Assembly: GCA_019321725.1 (NCBI GenBank)
Contig: CM033109.1
Coordinates: 15,593,993-15,657,992 of the forward strand
Direction: 5' to 3'
DNA length: 64,000 nucleotides
From: Paulownia fortunei
Lineage: Eukaryota > Streptophyta > Magnoliopsida > Lamiales > Paulowniaceae
Shown here: piece by piece, positions 9,608 through 22,229 of the stretch
Numbering within the stretch: the stretch's first letter is position 1
Layout: each line of letters starts with the position of its first letter
Program-made: the position numbers and the translations under genes
The notes under the pieces: generated by a model
What the model was told of the DNA's origin: nothing
Databases searched by the model: none
What the model saw: the letters and a program-made list of their open reading frames with translations, nothing else

Positions 9608-11685
9608 TGTTAGAGTAGTGCCCAACAAGCCAATTACAGGCAAGCTTTTATATACTTGTAAACACAATCATATCCATAAAGTTTATTAATAAAAGGCATT
9701 CTTTTATCTTCAGTTTTTTTGTTAATTAGATAAAGTCTATTTATCATACATAACTATGTGGCATGATCCCGTATATGATGATGATCGTTAAATATGCCTA
9801 TATGATTTTGATCTTAAACTATTTTCAAGTTGGGGATATAATGAGATGGGACATCGATAAGTCTGGTAGACTCACACACATAATGCATGATCGAAAGGAG
9901 GATATCTCATTTTATAGACAATGGCATGGTGATGCTAATGCATATGCATAGGTTCTTGTTTGAGAATAAGTATACCAAACTGGCCTATAGGAAATTCTCA
10001 ATTGGAAATATTATTTATCAAATTAGAATCCTAGTTATGATAGTGCATTAACTTGTCCTTAGACATAAGGAACCATGGCAGCCGTGTGCACGACGTCATA
10101 TACTTTGATGTACTTCTCAATTGCATGATATTTATAAGGGGTTTACATTAGGTGTATAATTTACATGTATGGAGGTTAATGAATAGCCAACAAAACATTC
10201 ATTTCCTACCAGGTAGAATAGGCTAATCTCTTATATTTTCATAGTCCTTGATCCTAAAGACTTTAGCCAAGGCATGATAAATGTTAGACGTGGGGTTTTC
10301 TATTGATTCATCAAAAGATCAATGTGACTTGAAATGAAATCATATTTATTAAGTTAAAATAGGATTTTGACTAATAATTCATACCTAATACTTAATTGGG
10401 AGATTAGTTAATGGAAAAACTATATTTTCATGGTATTTATAACTGAAATTCACTTTAGACTAGGTATATGCCAAACGGATTAATTAATTGATTGATTAAT
10501 CAGATTATTAGTATATTCATAAGTTGTAAAAGTTAGAATCCTACTGCTAGTTTAGTTGTGAACCTGAGGGATTACATACAAATCAAGATGATCCACTTCT
10601 AATCGAGTATTTGACCCAAGGGTTTGGATTAAATTAATTAATAGAGATTAATTAACTTGAGCTATAATTAATTTAAAGAGTTAAATTAATTCACTAGTTA
10701 AATAATAGGATTATCTAGTTGGACCTAGTGGAGATTAGAGGCTCATGAGAGTAAATTAATTAATTGATTGGATCAACAAATTACATAGTCTTAAATATTT
10801 TATGAAGTTAAATTAATTTAAACAATTAAAATAATAGGATGACTTTGGTTGGGCATAATTTAATTAGGTAGCCCTTATGGAACTAAATTAATCAATTGAT
10901 CGAATCAATTAATTACATTGGGCTTAATTAATTAATGAAGAGTTTAATAATTAATTAGAGTCAGACCATGGGGTTAGAGCCCATTAGGAGTCTTGATTTG
11001 GAAATCAGGAGACTCCTAATTATAGACAAAAAGAATCATTATCTTGGAAAGAAAGAAACAAACAAGAGAGATAAGGAAGGAGGAGGCCTTCTAATTGGAT
11101 TAGGGCAACACAAAGGTGTATTAATACACCTTAAGGGAGCTAATTTTTGGGAGCTTTTTGGACAAGAAAATTTGGCCCTCTCTTCTCTCCTTTTCTCTTG
11201 TTTTTATTTTCTTCAATTGCAAGATAATCTCTTTTCATCAAGTTGGTTTTATTCTTTCTTCGATTCAATTTTGGTCTTTTATAACAAGTTAAAGCAAGAA
11301 CAAAATTGCACTCTCAATTAGATTGGAAACAAGTAGGTTTAAATTCACTAGCAAGAACTTAATCCTTGTGGGTTTGCTCGAAGTGTGGATATTGTTAGAG
11401 GGGGTTACACTTGAAGCCCTGGGCAAATTTATTTTTGGGATCTTATGAAGCCGTCGGTGAATAGCTTGAGGAATTTGAATTCGTTCATACCCTACTGCAA
11501 CTAGAGTGCTTTAGGTATCGAATCACGAAACTTGGTTCTATATTTTTAAAAATAGTATTTTTATGCAACCCTGATTACTTTGTATCGATTACCAAGAATT
11601 CATATTTACTATTTTATATTTCTAATTATTGAAATGTTTTGATTTTCTATTGTGTTACCAATCCCAGCATATATGAAACCCAACA
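9608..11685 (+). repeat. Ty1/copia LTR, ~2.1 kb
   Basis: Starts TGTTAGAGTAGTGCC and ends AACCCAACA. The start is shared with 34928 and 52811, and the end is shared, inverted, with 49540. Internal landmarks are an AATAAAAGGCATTC motif early on, GACTAATAATTCATACC near 10370, many AATTAATTA runs and a pyrimidine-rich block near 11180-11270. No long open frame is credible in it. It follows a copia tail, so it is a 3' LTR. Confidence 0.8.
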
Positions 11686-12140
11686 AACATATCTTATACA
11701 AGGTTATAATGGTGTCTCAAGTTCAATGACTAATTGTTGCACTATCATAACTAAAAATTCCCATTGGATAATCAATATTTTCTAGTTAGGAATTTCCAAG
11801 CAAGGTTGTTCAGTGTACCTATTTTGTGATAAGTATCCACAGACATGCCCTAATATCTCTACGTCGATGCCTATGGAGTGAGACATATTCCTTTCAAGCA
11901 TACATTGCATGCGCAAGTCTTGTTAGGCTTATTGGATATCCTATATTGATGAACCTTCAGCTTAGTACTAATTTAAGACCAAAGCCATAAAGGCATGTTC
12001 TATGCCATTCTATGCGCAACCATGCTTCATAGATACGTATGGTTTAGGGACTTTATCTAATTGATAAATGTAATTTAAGAGAACAAAATGCCAGTTTTAT
12101 TAATAAACATTTTAAATAAGATCATTTATACAAGATCATA
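11686..12140 (-). repeat. Inverted fragment of the same copia LTR family
   Basis: Reads as the reverse complement of the first part of the copia LTR (about 9640-10100): for example GACTTTATCTAATTGATAAA and CCAGTTTTATTAATAAACAT mirror the start-proximal block of 9608-11685. It abuts the forward LTR on the left and Tekay integrase sequence on the right, and has no terminal motif at 12140, so it is truncated. Confidence 0.7.
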
Positions 12141-12721
12141 GAAGCAGCTTTTGGGCCCAAAATATGATTCGAGAAATGATAGAAGTTGTGACATAAATTC
12201 GTCAATGAATACAGACTGCCCAAAGCCGATAGAAATATTATGTAGATCAAAGAAGAACAATGTTAGAATTTTCCATAGAAGATCAAGTATTTCTAAATGT
12301 ATCTCCAATGAAGGGGATTATGCAGTTTGGAAAGAAAGGAAAACTCAATTCTAGATATATTAGTCCACTTCATATTATTGAACGAATTGGGGATGCTGCT
12401 TACAAACTCGACCTACTTAGATCAATGTCTCAAGTGCACAATGTATTTCATGTATCCATGTTAAGGAAATATATTACAAATCCATCTCATATTTTGAAGA
12501 ATGAACCTATAGAACTGAAAGTAGATTTGAGTTAAGAAGAAAGACTTCTAGAGATTCTAATATGAAAGTAAAACAACTCATAGATAAAAGATCCCATTGG
12601 TTAAAGTATTAGGGGGAAATCAGTCAACAAAAGAAGTTACTTGGGAAAGAGAAGATGATATGAAAGTTAAGTATCTAGAACTTTTTCTGTAAGTAAAAAT
12701 GAAATTTTAATGAGAGGAAGA
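12141..12721 (+). pseudogene. Tekay/Del-type gypsy: integrase C-terminus and chromodomain end
   Basis: The clear block is FLNVSPMKGIMQFGKKGKL, then YISPLHIIERIGDAAYKLDL and VHNVFHVSMLRKYI, the GPY/F-type end of chromovirus integrase. A degraded chromodomain follows (IPLVKV, then NQSTKEVTWEREDDMKVKY) across a frameshift. Upstream, in another frame, the LLGPKYD-type block carries stops. The same region occurs at 40463-40636 plus 43435-43756. The polypurine run GAGAGGAAGA lies directly before the LTR start at 12722. Long dead. Confidence 0.85.
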
Positions 12722-14210
12722 TGTAATACCCAAGCTTCATACTACTCACTTGGCCAATATGATTCATGCACTACATGCTACTTATATGCTAATTTGCATT
12801 AACATCTACATGACATCTTATATAGCATTCTTAATCGTTAGACCTCTAATGCTATCACTTGATGTTAGTGATTGAGCTTCTATAACTGAATTAAGTAATT
12901 CTATATTTAGATAAAAAAGAGAATAGATTGGTCAATATATTGGATGTTCATTGGTTATATGTTATAATTTTGGAAGTGTTAAAGGTGTTACTAGTAAGCT
13001 TATATGATTCGATTCAATTAGATCGAGGTGTTTTAAAAGTATACATCCATAAATTAACATACTTGGGATGTTGGAAATGATATAATGTGATTTAAGTGTC
13101 ATATTACAAAGTCCATATATGCATATAATTTTTGAAATGCAAACTAGACAATAATTTAAGAATCGGATGTCAATCGGTTTACAGACCGAATGAATGGTTA
13201 TGAAATTAGGGCAAACATTTATTATCCGATCGTACGAAAATTGAAATAGGTTGCAAATAGATAAATAAATATTGAGAAACACTAGATTAGAGATGAAAAA
13301 AGTGTGAATAATATCATATTTGAACCACCACTTGACACATCAAGCTTTGCCACCTCAAACTTTGCCAACTCAAGCTACCTCCTCAACTTTTCTTCATTTC
13401 TATCATTGAACCACGACCAAAAATCCTTTTCTGAGCTATTTCACCTCCCAAACCTCCATATTAAATTTTAGAAGTTGCTCTCAAGTGATTCCAAGTAAAT
13501 AAAAAAGTGAAGGAAGCAAAGGGAAGTAAGTAGGAGCAAATAAAACTTTAAATTTGTGCATAGGTGAGCTTAACTCATATTTTTTATTTAAGTTCTTGAA
13601 TTGTTTGAGGGTTTATAATTTTTAAAGCTTCTATTAATGTTTATAATCATTTAGGAGGTTATCTATGGTCTTATAATTCACAAGAGAGGGATTTTTAGTT
13701 GCAAAATAGCAATGGAAATTACTGGGGACATAAACTATATACTTGCTGGTTTTTTGTTTTTAAAGCTTTATATATGTATAATAACTTGATTAAAACCTAT
13801 ATATTTCATCATATATGTGTTTATATATGAGTTTAGGTGTTGTATGTAAGTTTGGAGAGGTTATAAATTGAAATATGGTTTGATTTTTAGAGAGACACTC
13901 AAAACTGTCATGATAGAACTTACAGTTTTTGTGCTGCAAAAAGTGGGTTGGTTTTTCTAAGGTAAATCAGTGATTTTAGACAATTATAAAATATGATTAC
14001 ATTTCTCTACATGTTAGATAAATGTGGTAAAAAATTAGGGGTGATTGAATATGCTTAGAGATGTCAAAATTATCATGCAACTAAATTAGATAGCAAGATA
14101 ATATGAAAATGTGAATTTGTCCCATTTGATAACTTTGCATGTTTTAACCTAGACATGTTGTTATTGAGTGTTAACAATTAGGTACATGCTATTAGGGGGA
14201 GGTTGTGACA
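12722..14210 (+). repeat. LTR-A (Tekay-type 3' LTR), forward copy with deleted 3' part
   Basis: Starts TGTAATACCCAAGC right after the polypurine tract of the Tekay element, which defines LTR-A's true orientation. It matches, in reverse, the right-hand ends of 15471-18264, 28926-31778, 40637-43429 and 44797-47935. After the ATTAGG block at 14191 the sequence jumps to GGAGGTTGTGACA, so roughly the last half present in other copies is missing. Confidence 0.8.
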
Positions 14211-14757
14211 TGATACATTAAACTTTGTGACTTTCTCTAACTTTTGACAATCACGTCTATGACTACATGTGTGCTAAATCCTATATCCCTATAGCGACCT
14301 TGCCCACGACAGACACTACACAAGCACTTGTTGCAACACTACCTTCTGGTTTCAATCATAACAACAAAGATCATCTCAAACTTGGCCAAGTCTTAAGAAA
14401 TATTAAAAACAATTTGCATGCTCATCCTAAATTAAATCATCATTTAAACCACAACATTATATCAATTCAATAACTTCATAGAAATACTCAAATAAATCTT
14501 CACTTCTTCTTCAAAATCTTCAATACCCAATAAATTTTCTCTTCTTCTTGGCTTTAATTCAAAGCTCATTGGTAAATGTGTAACTGGATTTTATGGAGTG
14601 TGTGTGTGAAAAGGTGTAGAAGTGTATGTCTTGGTGGAGAGGAAAAGTGTGTTTGAATTTAGTTGTGGAGTGTGTGTAGGTTATGAATTATGTGATCCTC
14701 CAAATAATTGTTCTCTTTTGCATATGATGTGTGAATTGTATATATGTCACAACCTCC
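14198..14757 (-). repeat. LTR-B fragment bracketed by a perfect 13-bp inverted repeat
   Basis: GGAGGTTGTGACA (14198-14210) and its exact complement TGTCACAACCTCC (14745-14757) enclose 534 bp. The inside is the reverse complement of part of LTR-B at roughly 38460-38990 (shared blocks: CTACACAAGCAC, CTTCACTTCTTCTTCAAAATC, CTCATTGG). Because TG/CA with such sequence is also what an LTR end looks like, these could be LTR termini rather than transposon TIRs. No target-site duplication was found outside. Confidence 0.6.
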
Positions 14758-14787
14758 AAAAAAAATGTACACATGTATATAAATAAC

Positions 14788-15430
14788 CCGTGCACTGAAA
14801 GTAGAAAGATTCCTTGAAGGTTTGAGGCCAAAACTATACAGAGATGTTAATATGGCAGGAATTCAAGGAGTCACATATTCACAGATTGCTGAGAGAGCAT
14901 TAGTTGCTGAGTAAGCTGAACTTAGAATTGTTCGTGCGCTGGAAGCTCATCGTCAATTTCAGCATGGACAAGGACAGAGGTGGGTTGGAAATGAAAAGAA
15001 GAGACCATTCCAAGCTCAAGGACAGAAACTTGAATTTCGATCGAAACCAGGGCAGCAACAGTGGGAGCAAAATAAGAAACCAAAGATAGAGTAAGGGAAA
15101 ACGCCAATGCCACAATCTATGTGCCCTAGATGCGGTGGTCAACATGTGGGAAACTGCCCTACAGATCCTAGAAGGTGTTATGTGTGTGGAAAGGTTGGTC
15201 ATATTGCTAGAACATGCTTGAAGAATCCAAACTCTATAAAGCAACAGAATGTACCTGCTAGAGTTTTTATCATCACTAGGGCAGACGCAGAGGCGAATCC
15301 ATCAGTAGTGACAGGTAAACTCTTTATCCATAATATTCCAGCATTCATACTATTTGATTCAGGAGCTACACATTCATTTGCATCCACTGAGTATGTGAAG
15401 AGGCTGGGTAAGATACTTGACATTTGTGCA
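14788..15430 (+). pseudogene. Tekay/Del-type gypsy gag-protease fragment
   Basis: Translates, with one stop near 15090, to a gag tail (VERFLEGLRPKLYRDV; SQIAERALVAE), then a CCHC zinc knuckle (CYVCGKVGHIARTC, near 15180), and a protease active-site block (ILFDSGATHSFASTEYVKRLG, ~15350). The gag 5' part and everything after the protease start are absent. The frame is lost near 15423 and the piece is followed by a solo LTR-A. Confidence 0.85.
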
Positions 15431-15470
15431 TGCATGCGTGTGTATAACTTTTTTTTCCAACTAGTTAGTT

Positions 15471-18264
15471 TGACATAACATTGATAAAGTAAACTGCTTT
15501 AATATTCTATAACACTGTATATACATAGATAGTTATTTTAAATGATAAAAAGGTCTATCAAAATCATCACAAAACTCAGACTCATTTACAATGGAGTTTT
15601 GAAAGTGATATACAACATAAGGTCACTAATATAATATAATAGACAGTAAAATCAAAAGCACAGCCGATAAAATAGCCCAACAGGTTGTCATCCATGTACA
15701 TCAATCTTTGAATGCCGGTAGGAGCTCTACAGCTAGTCCAGTAAACTAGAGGCCTCAAGTCTCATCATGCTCACCTACAATGCATGAACTATATGAGATA
15801 ATGCTCAATAAGTAAACATCATGCATGGTAAGAGTATGATATGAAATCTCATACAACTCATCTCTAAGAAATAATATTATAAATGTGTTAAATTTGAATA
15901 CTCATAAATCAAAGAGTTTTTATTCAAAATCACTTTATTTTATTAGGTCCTTGGTCCACCTACTATGCATCAAAAAGAGTTATGCACAATATCAACAATC
16001 AAATGGTCAAAAATAAATTGACTCAATCTAGGGGCCATCTCCTGGGGTCACTAGAGGTCTACCCCCTGTCTTCCCCTGTGATTTTCCAGAAGTTTTCCCA
16101 CCGGTGGAGTCAATAAGGGCATAGTCAAGTGGTTCACCCTCTCGTGACGACCAGAGGCACACCTCCTGTCAACCCCTAAGATCCTCCGAAAAGTAACACT
16201 TGCGGTGCCCGAAAATATCACATAAGCATGCATCGCATGCCTCGGTACACTAGTAGTGGCCAACCAAAATATTTTCTTTTTGAAAATCATATCTCAAATC
16301 ATATCATGCCTGCAAGAACCTCAACTGTACCCATATGTCGTGCATGCACATGTAAATACTCATGAATGGTATGTTCAATATAAAATGTAAGTCATCTTGC
16401 TCTCAACATGTTTCACGAATCATGAAACTCTTAAGGTACATACTATACTTGTCATCCAATCAATTTAAATATCATCAACACATTGGGTATAAATTCTTCA
16501 AGACATACTATGTTCATGCCTTATAGTTGCAAATGGAACTTTACTTACCTTACACTAGTTCGTGTTTAGGATAATTAGTATTCCTTTCCAACCTTAGATA
16601 TGGAATAATCTGTAAAAATATATTATATGAATCACAATCCTTCATTGGCAATTTTACTACTCCTAATATCATACAAACACCTTGAATCTTAAATTAACTA
16701 GGTAACAATGAAACATTGCAATTTAGAAGCTAAAACTTTATGAAATATCCTAAGTACCTTAATATCCCATCTTAATGTGTGCTAAGATCACCTAATTGAT
16801 GTGTTATAACCCTTATAATAAGTACCTAAATAACCAAAATCAATTACACCATAGATATGTTGTAACAAGTAAAATGGGGCAGATTTCACCTTCTAATTTC
16901 CTTGCTGCCACATTAGGTTTTATACACATTTTAGCATCCTTAGGAATATTTATTCACTCTCAAATTTTTACCACACTTAGATAACATGTAGAAAAATATA
17001 ACCATTACATAAAGTTTCCAAAACACATGGGTCTAGGTCCCCTCATTCAGTCCCCTTCATAGCACACCAGAACATATATTCTTACTTTGGCAATTTTGAG
17101 TGTTTTTTCAATATCATGCCCTATTTCAATTTTCAATGGATGAAAATTTATTCCAATACTCTTAACTCATATATGAACATGTATATGATGATACCTACAG
17201 GTTTTATTCAACATGCCATACACTTTTGAAGCCTAAAATACAAGAATACAACAAGGTAATAGTTTCTAGCACAATTATTTTCTATCAAGTATTTACAACC
17301 AAAAACCCTTTTTTTGTGCACCAACGCCTATCTAATAACATATTAATACATTTATAAATAATATTCAAAGTTTAATAAGCCAATAAACCTCAAAATAAAT
17401 CTAAAAGTCATGCCAAACCCATAGGTTAAACTCACCTTGCACAGTTTTTTACTTGAATTTGTTTACTTCTCCTCCCTTTTGCTTGTTTTGCCTCCTTTTT
17501 TGGTTGGGATCACTTAGGACCTACTTAGAGAGCTTTTTCTATGTCTTTAGAAGCTGAAATGGTGCATAAGAAGGTTCAAGTCGTGGCTGTTAGCTTAAAA
17601 GTGAAGAATATATTGAGGTGCTAGCTTGAAAAGTCTAAGCATGAGGTGGTATAAGCTTGAGGTGGCATGTAGTGGTAAAATCTAATTTTCTCTCTTATCT
17701 TACAGCCCTAATCTTATATGTCTCATCTATTTTTATTTGGTTTCAACCTATCTTAGTCACCATGCATTCCCATAGGTAATTCCTATGTCCGTTCATTCAA
17801 TCTCTAAATCGATTGACATTCGATTCTTAAATAATTGTCTAGTTTGCATTTCTAAAATCATATGTACATATGGACCTTGTAATATGACATTTAAATCATA
17901 TTATATCATGTCCAATATCCCAAATATGTTAATTCATGAATGTATACTTTTAAAACACCTTGATCTAATTGAATCGAATCATATAAGCTTACTAGTAACA
18001 CCTTTAACACTTTCAAAATTATAACATGTAACCTATGAATATCCAACATATTGACCAATCTATTCTTTTTCTTATCTAAATATAGAATTACTTAATTAGG
18101 TTATAGGATCTCAACCACCACCAACAAGTGATATCATTAAAGGTCTAACAATTAACAATGTTATATATGATGCAATGTAGATGTTAATACAAATTAGCAT
18201 ACAAGTAATATGTAATACATGAATCATATTGGTCAAGTGAGTAATGTGAAAATTGGGTATTACA
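15471..18264 (-). repeat. Solo LTR-A, minus-oriented (subfamily with ~100-bp repeat)
   Basis: 2794 bp, essentially the same length as the clean solo LTR at 40637-43429. The right end ATTGGGTATTACA matches the LTR-A start read in reverse; the left end is degraded (TGACATAAC). TAGTT occurs at 15466-15470 and 18266-18270, a target-site duplication offset by one base. Internal blocks such as CAGGTTGTCATCCATGTACA and CTCACCTACAATGCATGAAC are shared with other LTR-A copies. Open frames inside are chance. Confidence 0.75.
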
Positions 18265-19256
18265 ATAGTTATCCGTATGATGTATGCATATTTAATTTAG
18301 TTTACACATAGTTGAAAAAAAAAATATTTTCATTGTCTATACTATCCCGTGATTATGCCAATCCACCAGATTCATCATGCAAAGATTTTTGTACTCTTAC
18401 ATAACTTGAATAAAATGCCAGTCATGAGAATCAAAATGCTATAGGAATTATTTTGCTGATTTCGATAACCTAAAAAGAAATTCATATATATTACTGAATT
18501 TGGAGTTAGTAAATGAGTATCAACATGAAATTGAAAGAATCACCATTTATGATTAATTGAGAAAATGTTTTTAACAAATATTTGTTCATTAATTTGGAAG
18601 CCTACTGATTTTTTTAAAATAATATATGTGTGTGTCGTTGGCGTGGGGGCGGTGTTTACGGGTGTGCATTAAAAATAACATTAATGTACATGCTTAACCC
18701 ATTTTAAGAGAAAATTAATTGGGAGCTTATTTAGTTTAGATTATTTTTCGTTTAAATGATCATTTGAGAACTAAATAATGAATAATAACCAATTTCGATT
18801 AACCAATTTATGAAATGCTATTTGTTTATCATTTGCAAATTATTTTTCATGCATGTTTGAAAGCATAAAACTGATCTCAAATATATTTAATTAAATATTA
18901 CTTACTAATTATTTTGTAGTATTTAAAATTTTAAATAATCAAGTGTCAAAATTATTTTTCATATTCATTTTTCGTTTAATCATATAATCTGATAATATAA
19001 GAAATGATTTATTGGATTTAATAAGAAACAATCTAAAATCAATGGACGTTTTGACGAATTCAGTTACATAAGATACTAATTATTGAAAATCAAACCAATT
19101 GTAGTGAATAGAATTTTGTATAAAAATTACTTATTCACTACATCGGTATACTAATTGCATAATAAAAGCAATGCTAATGATTACCAACATTGTAAATTCA
19201 GATTTTAAACAATATAATTAAATATTATAAATGTATAGTGTGTGTGTATATATATA
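18265..19256. other. Unassigned AT-rich spacer
   Basis: No coding sequence, LTR match or structured repeat recognised, apart from a TG/TA microsatellite at 19237-19257 that abuts the next element and a short GC-richer run near 18635-18665. Confidence 0.5.
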
Positions 19257-19601
19257 TACATGGATCAACTCTAAACCTCCAAACTTCTCGTAATGAATTA
19301 ACTTCAAAGTGGGCACTTACCTGCGTCACAACAAGTTGTTAGGGTATCGAAATTGTCATAACGAAAATCCTCCTACGCTTAAGTCAGAACTATATTAGAG
19401 ACAAATAAAGGTAAAGAACAAACTGATATAATATGTCAAAATGAATCATGTACCTTGTAAAATGATATGGAAGGATTATTTATAAGTATTTATTATAGAA
19501 TTTAGGCCTTATGGGCCTTGTGTATTTTTCGAGTCTCGTGGGCCTATTTGCTTCATTGGATAGAATTTAATGTTTTTAGGTTTAGTCAAATTATGCCATC
19601 A
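19257..19601 (-). repeat. 3' LTR of the non-autonomous Tat element
   Basis: About 345 bp, matching 25771-26119 throughout: CCTCCAAAC, then AGTGGGCACTT, CACAACAAGTTGTTAG, TAGGCCTTATGGG, GGGCCTATTTG and the end GTCAAATTATGCC. The outer edge is within a TATA microsatellite, so its first bases are uncertain. Confidence 0.82.
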
Positions 19602-21529
19602 TCTAGCCGCCAACTTTTGGGTAGGTTATTGTGAGCCAGACCAGTTGAAAGGTAGTAACTATAGGCAAAACTAGTGATTTACCTTTGTTTGGATGAATCA
19701 TGCCTCCCCTAATAGAGGCGAAATGAGCTATCTTTGACCTACAGTGTCTAAGCTAAGTAGCATCTTTTCTGTTCTTTACTTTTCTGGGTAAGATCGAGCT
19801 TTGCTTTAATCTCAAGTCCCAAATGTGGTCGTGCATCAGGTGAGGTAGGAGGGAGAGTGCCTCATTTTCCATCCTATGTATTAATGGTACTGTGCATTGT
19901 TGCCAGTGAAGAAGTTCTAGATGGCAGGGCTTTAGCCCCCCAAGACTATGTTGTTGGGAAGGCTTGATGATTTTGAGACATAATTTAAGTTTTTCGGTTC
20001 ATTAGGAACTTTAAGGTCTTTTTGTCTTTAGCTTCAGACTTTCTACATTCGAGTTCTATGACAATATCCCTTTTATTCAACTCTTTGCTATGTCAGGATG
20101 CGATCCTTTATTTATTATGTTTGAGAATTGTATCATCACTTTTGCGTAACTTATTGATAGCAGTGAAATTCCTTATGGGGGATGTGATCTTTATACACTT
20201 TGTTTCACACTTTAAAGGTAGTCTTTCGGTGCTTCCAGGAGTGCACTTAATCATACAAAGGTAGTCTTATTCTTATAAGTGTGTTTTACACTTCTTAAAG
20301 ATTTATGTTTTTTCCTAGAGTAAGTTTTTTATCAAGCGTTATATTCTTGAGTTTGCAATCGAGAGGAAAGATGTTGTCCCCCATGTAGTAACTTTACTCA
20401 TTTATTGTCGAATCCTACTTAAAGCATGTTGCTATGGTTAATCAAATGTCATTTAACTATGAAGAGTTGGTGGCCCGTCTTGAGGTAATGGAAAAAAGGG
20501 TGTTAGCTAGGTCATTCACAAGTGAGCAAGGTCACTCAAGAGTTTATGGCCTCGAAAGGGCAAGATGAGCTCGTGATTTTCTCTAGAAGAAATTCATAGC
20601 TTAAAAGTAAGGCTTGACTTTGCTTGCTTGCATTAAGGAAGAGATTATATTAGAGTTCAAGTCCTCTCTTGATTTTGAGAATGTTGTTGAGAATGGAGAA
20701 TCGTCATTTATGATCAGATTGACCCTGATAATAGATGCACTCTAAAAGTGATGGGCTATTTTGGTAAGAAGGATATTATGTTGTTGGACCCTATTACAAT
20801 GAAAAGAGTAGCAATTGGGGTATTGCCTTCACTGCACGAGGGTGAGTAATAGCTATGACATTATCTTGCATGCGAGCGAGTGGTTTACTTGAGTTGAACA
20901 TTGTGATTCTTAACTTTACCTCGACTTGACAAAGTGTTGAATTGAGGAAGTTTTGCCTCAACCACATCAAGTATTGGGGTGACGAAATTTTGTCTTAGTC
21001 TTACCTCTATGACCATGTATCTCAAGAAGTTTTGATTTCTTAGCTTTTATCATCAAACTCACCAATTCTTAGTTGGAATAGAGAAGGAACATAGATTCTG
21101 CAAATGGCCTGTCTTTTATCGACCACCTAAAGGAAGAGGTTTGTGATCTCTGGGGCTAATTATAACTTTCTTGGCCTCAAGGGAGTTATTCGGGGCTTAG
21201 CTTTTGTCAGCAAACTTGAAGGAGTGAATCTTCCCCATAATGAGTGAGAAAATGGTATTAGTGTCTACCAACAGTAACTCAAATCTATATATATAAGGTA
21301 AGTATTATATATTGTACACCTTATATACATAACCCTACACTCTGAGGTAAGCTTTAGAAGGAAGGTTAGTTGGAAGTAACTTGCTTGGAGGGGGTGCATC
21401 TCTTTTCATGAGATTGTGTTTCAATTCAACATATGCATTTGTCATTTCCTTTCTCCTTCCTCCTTTCTCTATAAACCATGTATGATTTTTCTTTTTTTTT
21501 GTAATTATGAGGAAAATAGGGTAAGGTTA

Positions 21530-21775
21530 GGGGACTTGTCGCCTTAGCAAAGTTGTGCCTCATTGGAGCGAGGGTTGATTGTGCCTCACCGAGATGAGGG
21601 ATGTCTTTCTTTGGCAAGGCTATATCTCGCTGAGGCAAGGGTTGCTTTATTTTCATAAGGCTATGCCTTGCTGAGGTGAGGGATGTCTCGCCATGGCAAG
21701 ACTGTACATCGCGCCTTGGCCAGGTAAGGCATATGCTTTGGGTGAGGTTGTGCCTCACCCAATCTTCTCTCCTCA
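21530..21775 (-). repeat. Imperfect GC-richer tandem repeats, patch 1
   Basis: Variants of TGCCTCACCGAGATGAGG, GGCAAGGCTATATCTCGCTG and GCTATGCCTTGCTGAGGTGA recur about every 50-65 bp. This is the 3' non-coding part of the minus-strand element. A minus-strand open frame here reflects the repeats, not a gene. Confidence 0.65.
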
Positions 21776-22229
21776 TTTTTTTTCCAGATGAGTAGTGCTA
21801 ATTTAAGCAGCTCTGAATTTTGTATATACTTTTTATTTTCAATGTATTAGATATGCGTGTTTGTGAATTTTTGCAATATCAACTTCGCCATTATGTTCAA
21901 GCCTATAGCGCATATAGAGCTTGAAGATATATAACATCCATGTAATGGCCTTTCAAAAATTTGTTAGATTAGATCTTGCATTTAGATATTTTGTCATCAA
22001 ATCCTAACTAGAACAAACAAAAGACCTCAATCCATCTTTCATTATTGAGTTGGCTAATATCAATTGATGAGGCTTCCAAGTTTGTACGACCTATATCCCT
22101 TATAGAGATTCAGAATTCTTAAGATATACGTCAAGTAAACCGATATTTTTATTTTTCAGTTATATGATGACTTAATCTACTTTCATTTCCTTATGAGCTA
22201 AAAAGCTAAGTGATGTATTGCTTTGAAGT

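Noticed and set aside
13000..14100. Possible gene-like open frames in LTR-A interior (also 12962-13282, 17785-18024, 47460-47699)
   Set aside because: The same LTR stretch gives similar frames in several copies because the sequence is repeated; no start context or protein similarity.
14198..14757. Calling this a MITE
   Set aside because: Inverted repeats are perfect, but there is no target-site duplication and the interior is LTR-B sequence; left as an open observation.
21426..21776. 116-codon minus-strand frame
   Set aside because: Runs through the imperfect tandem repeats of patch 1 in the 3' non-coding part of an LTR element.
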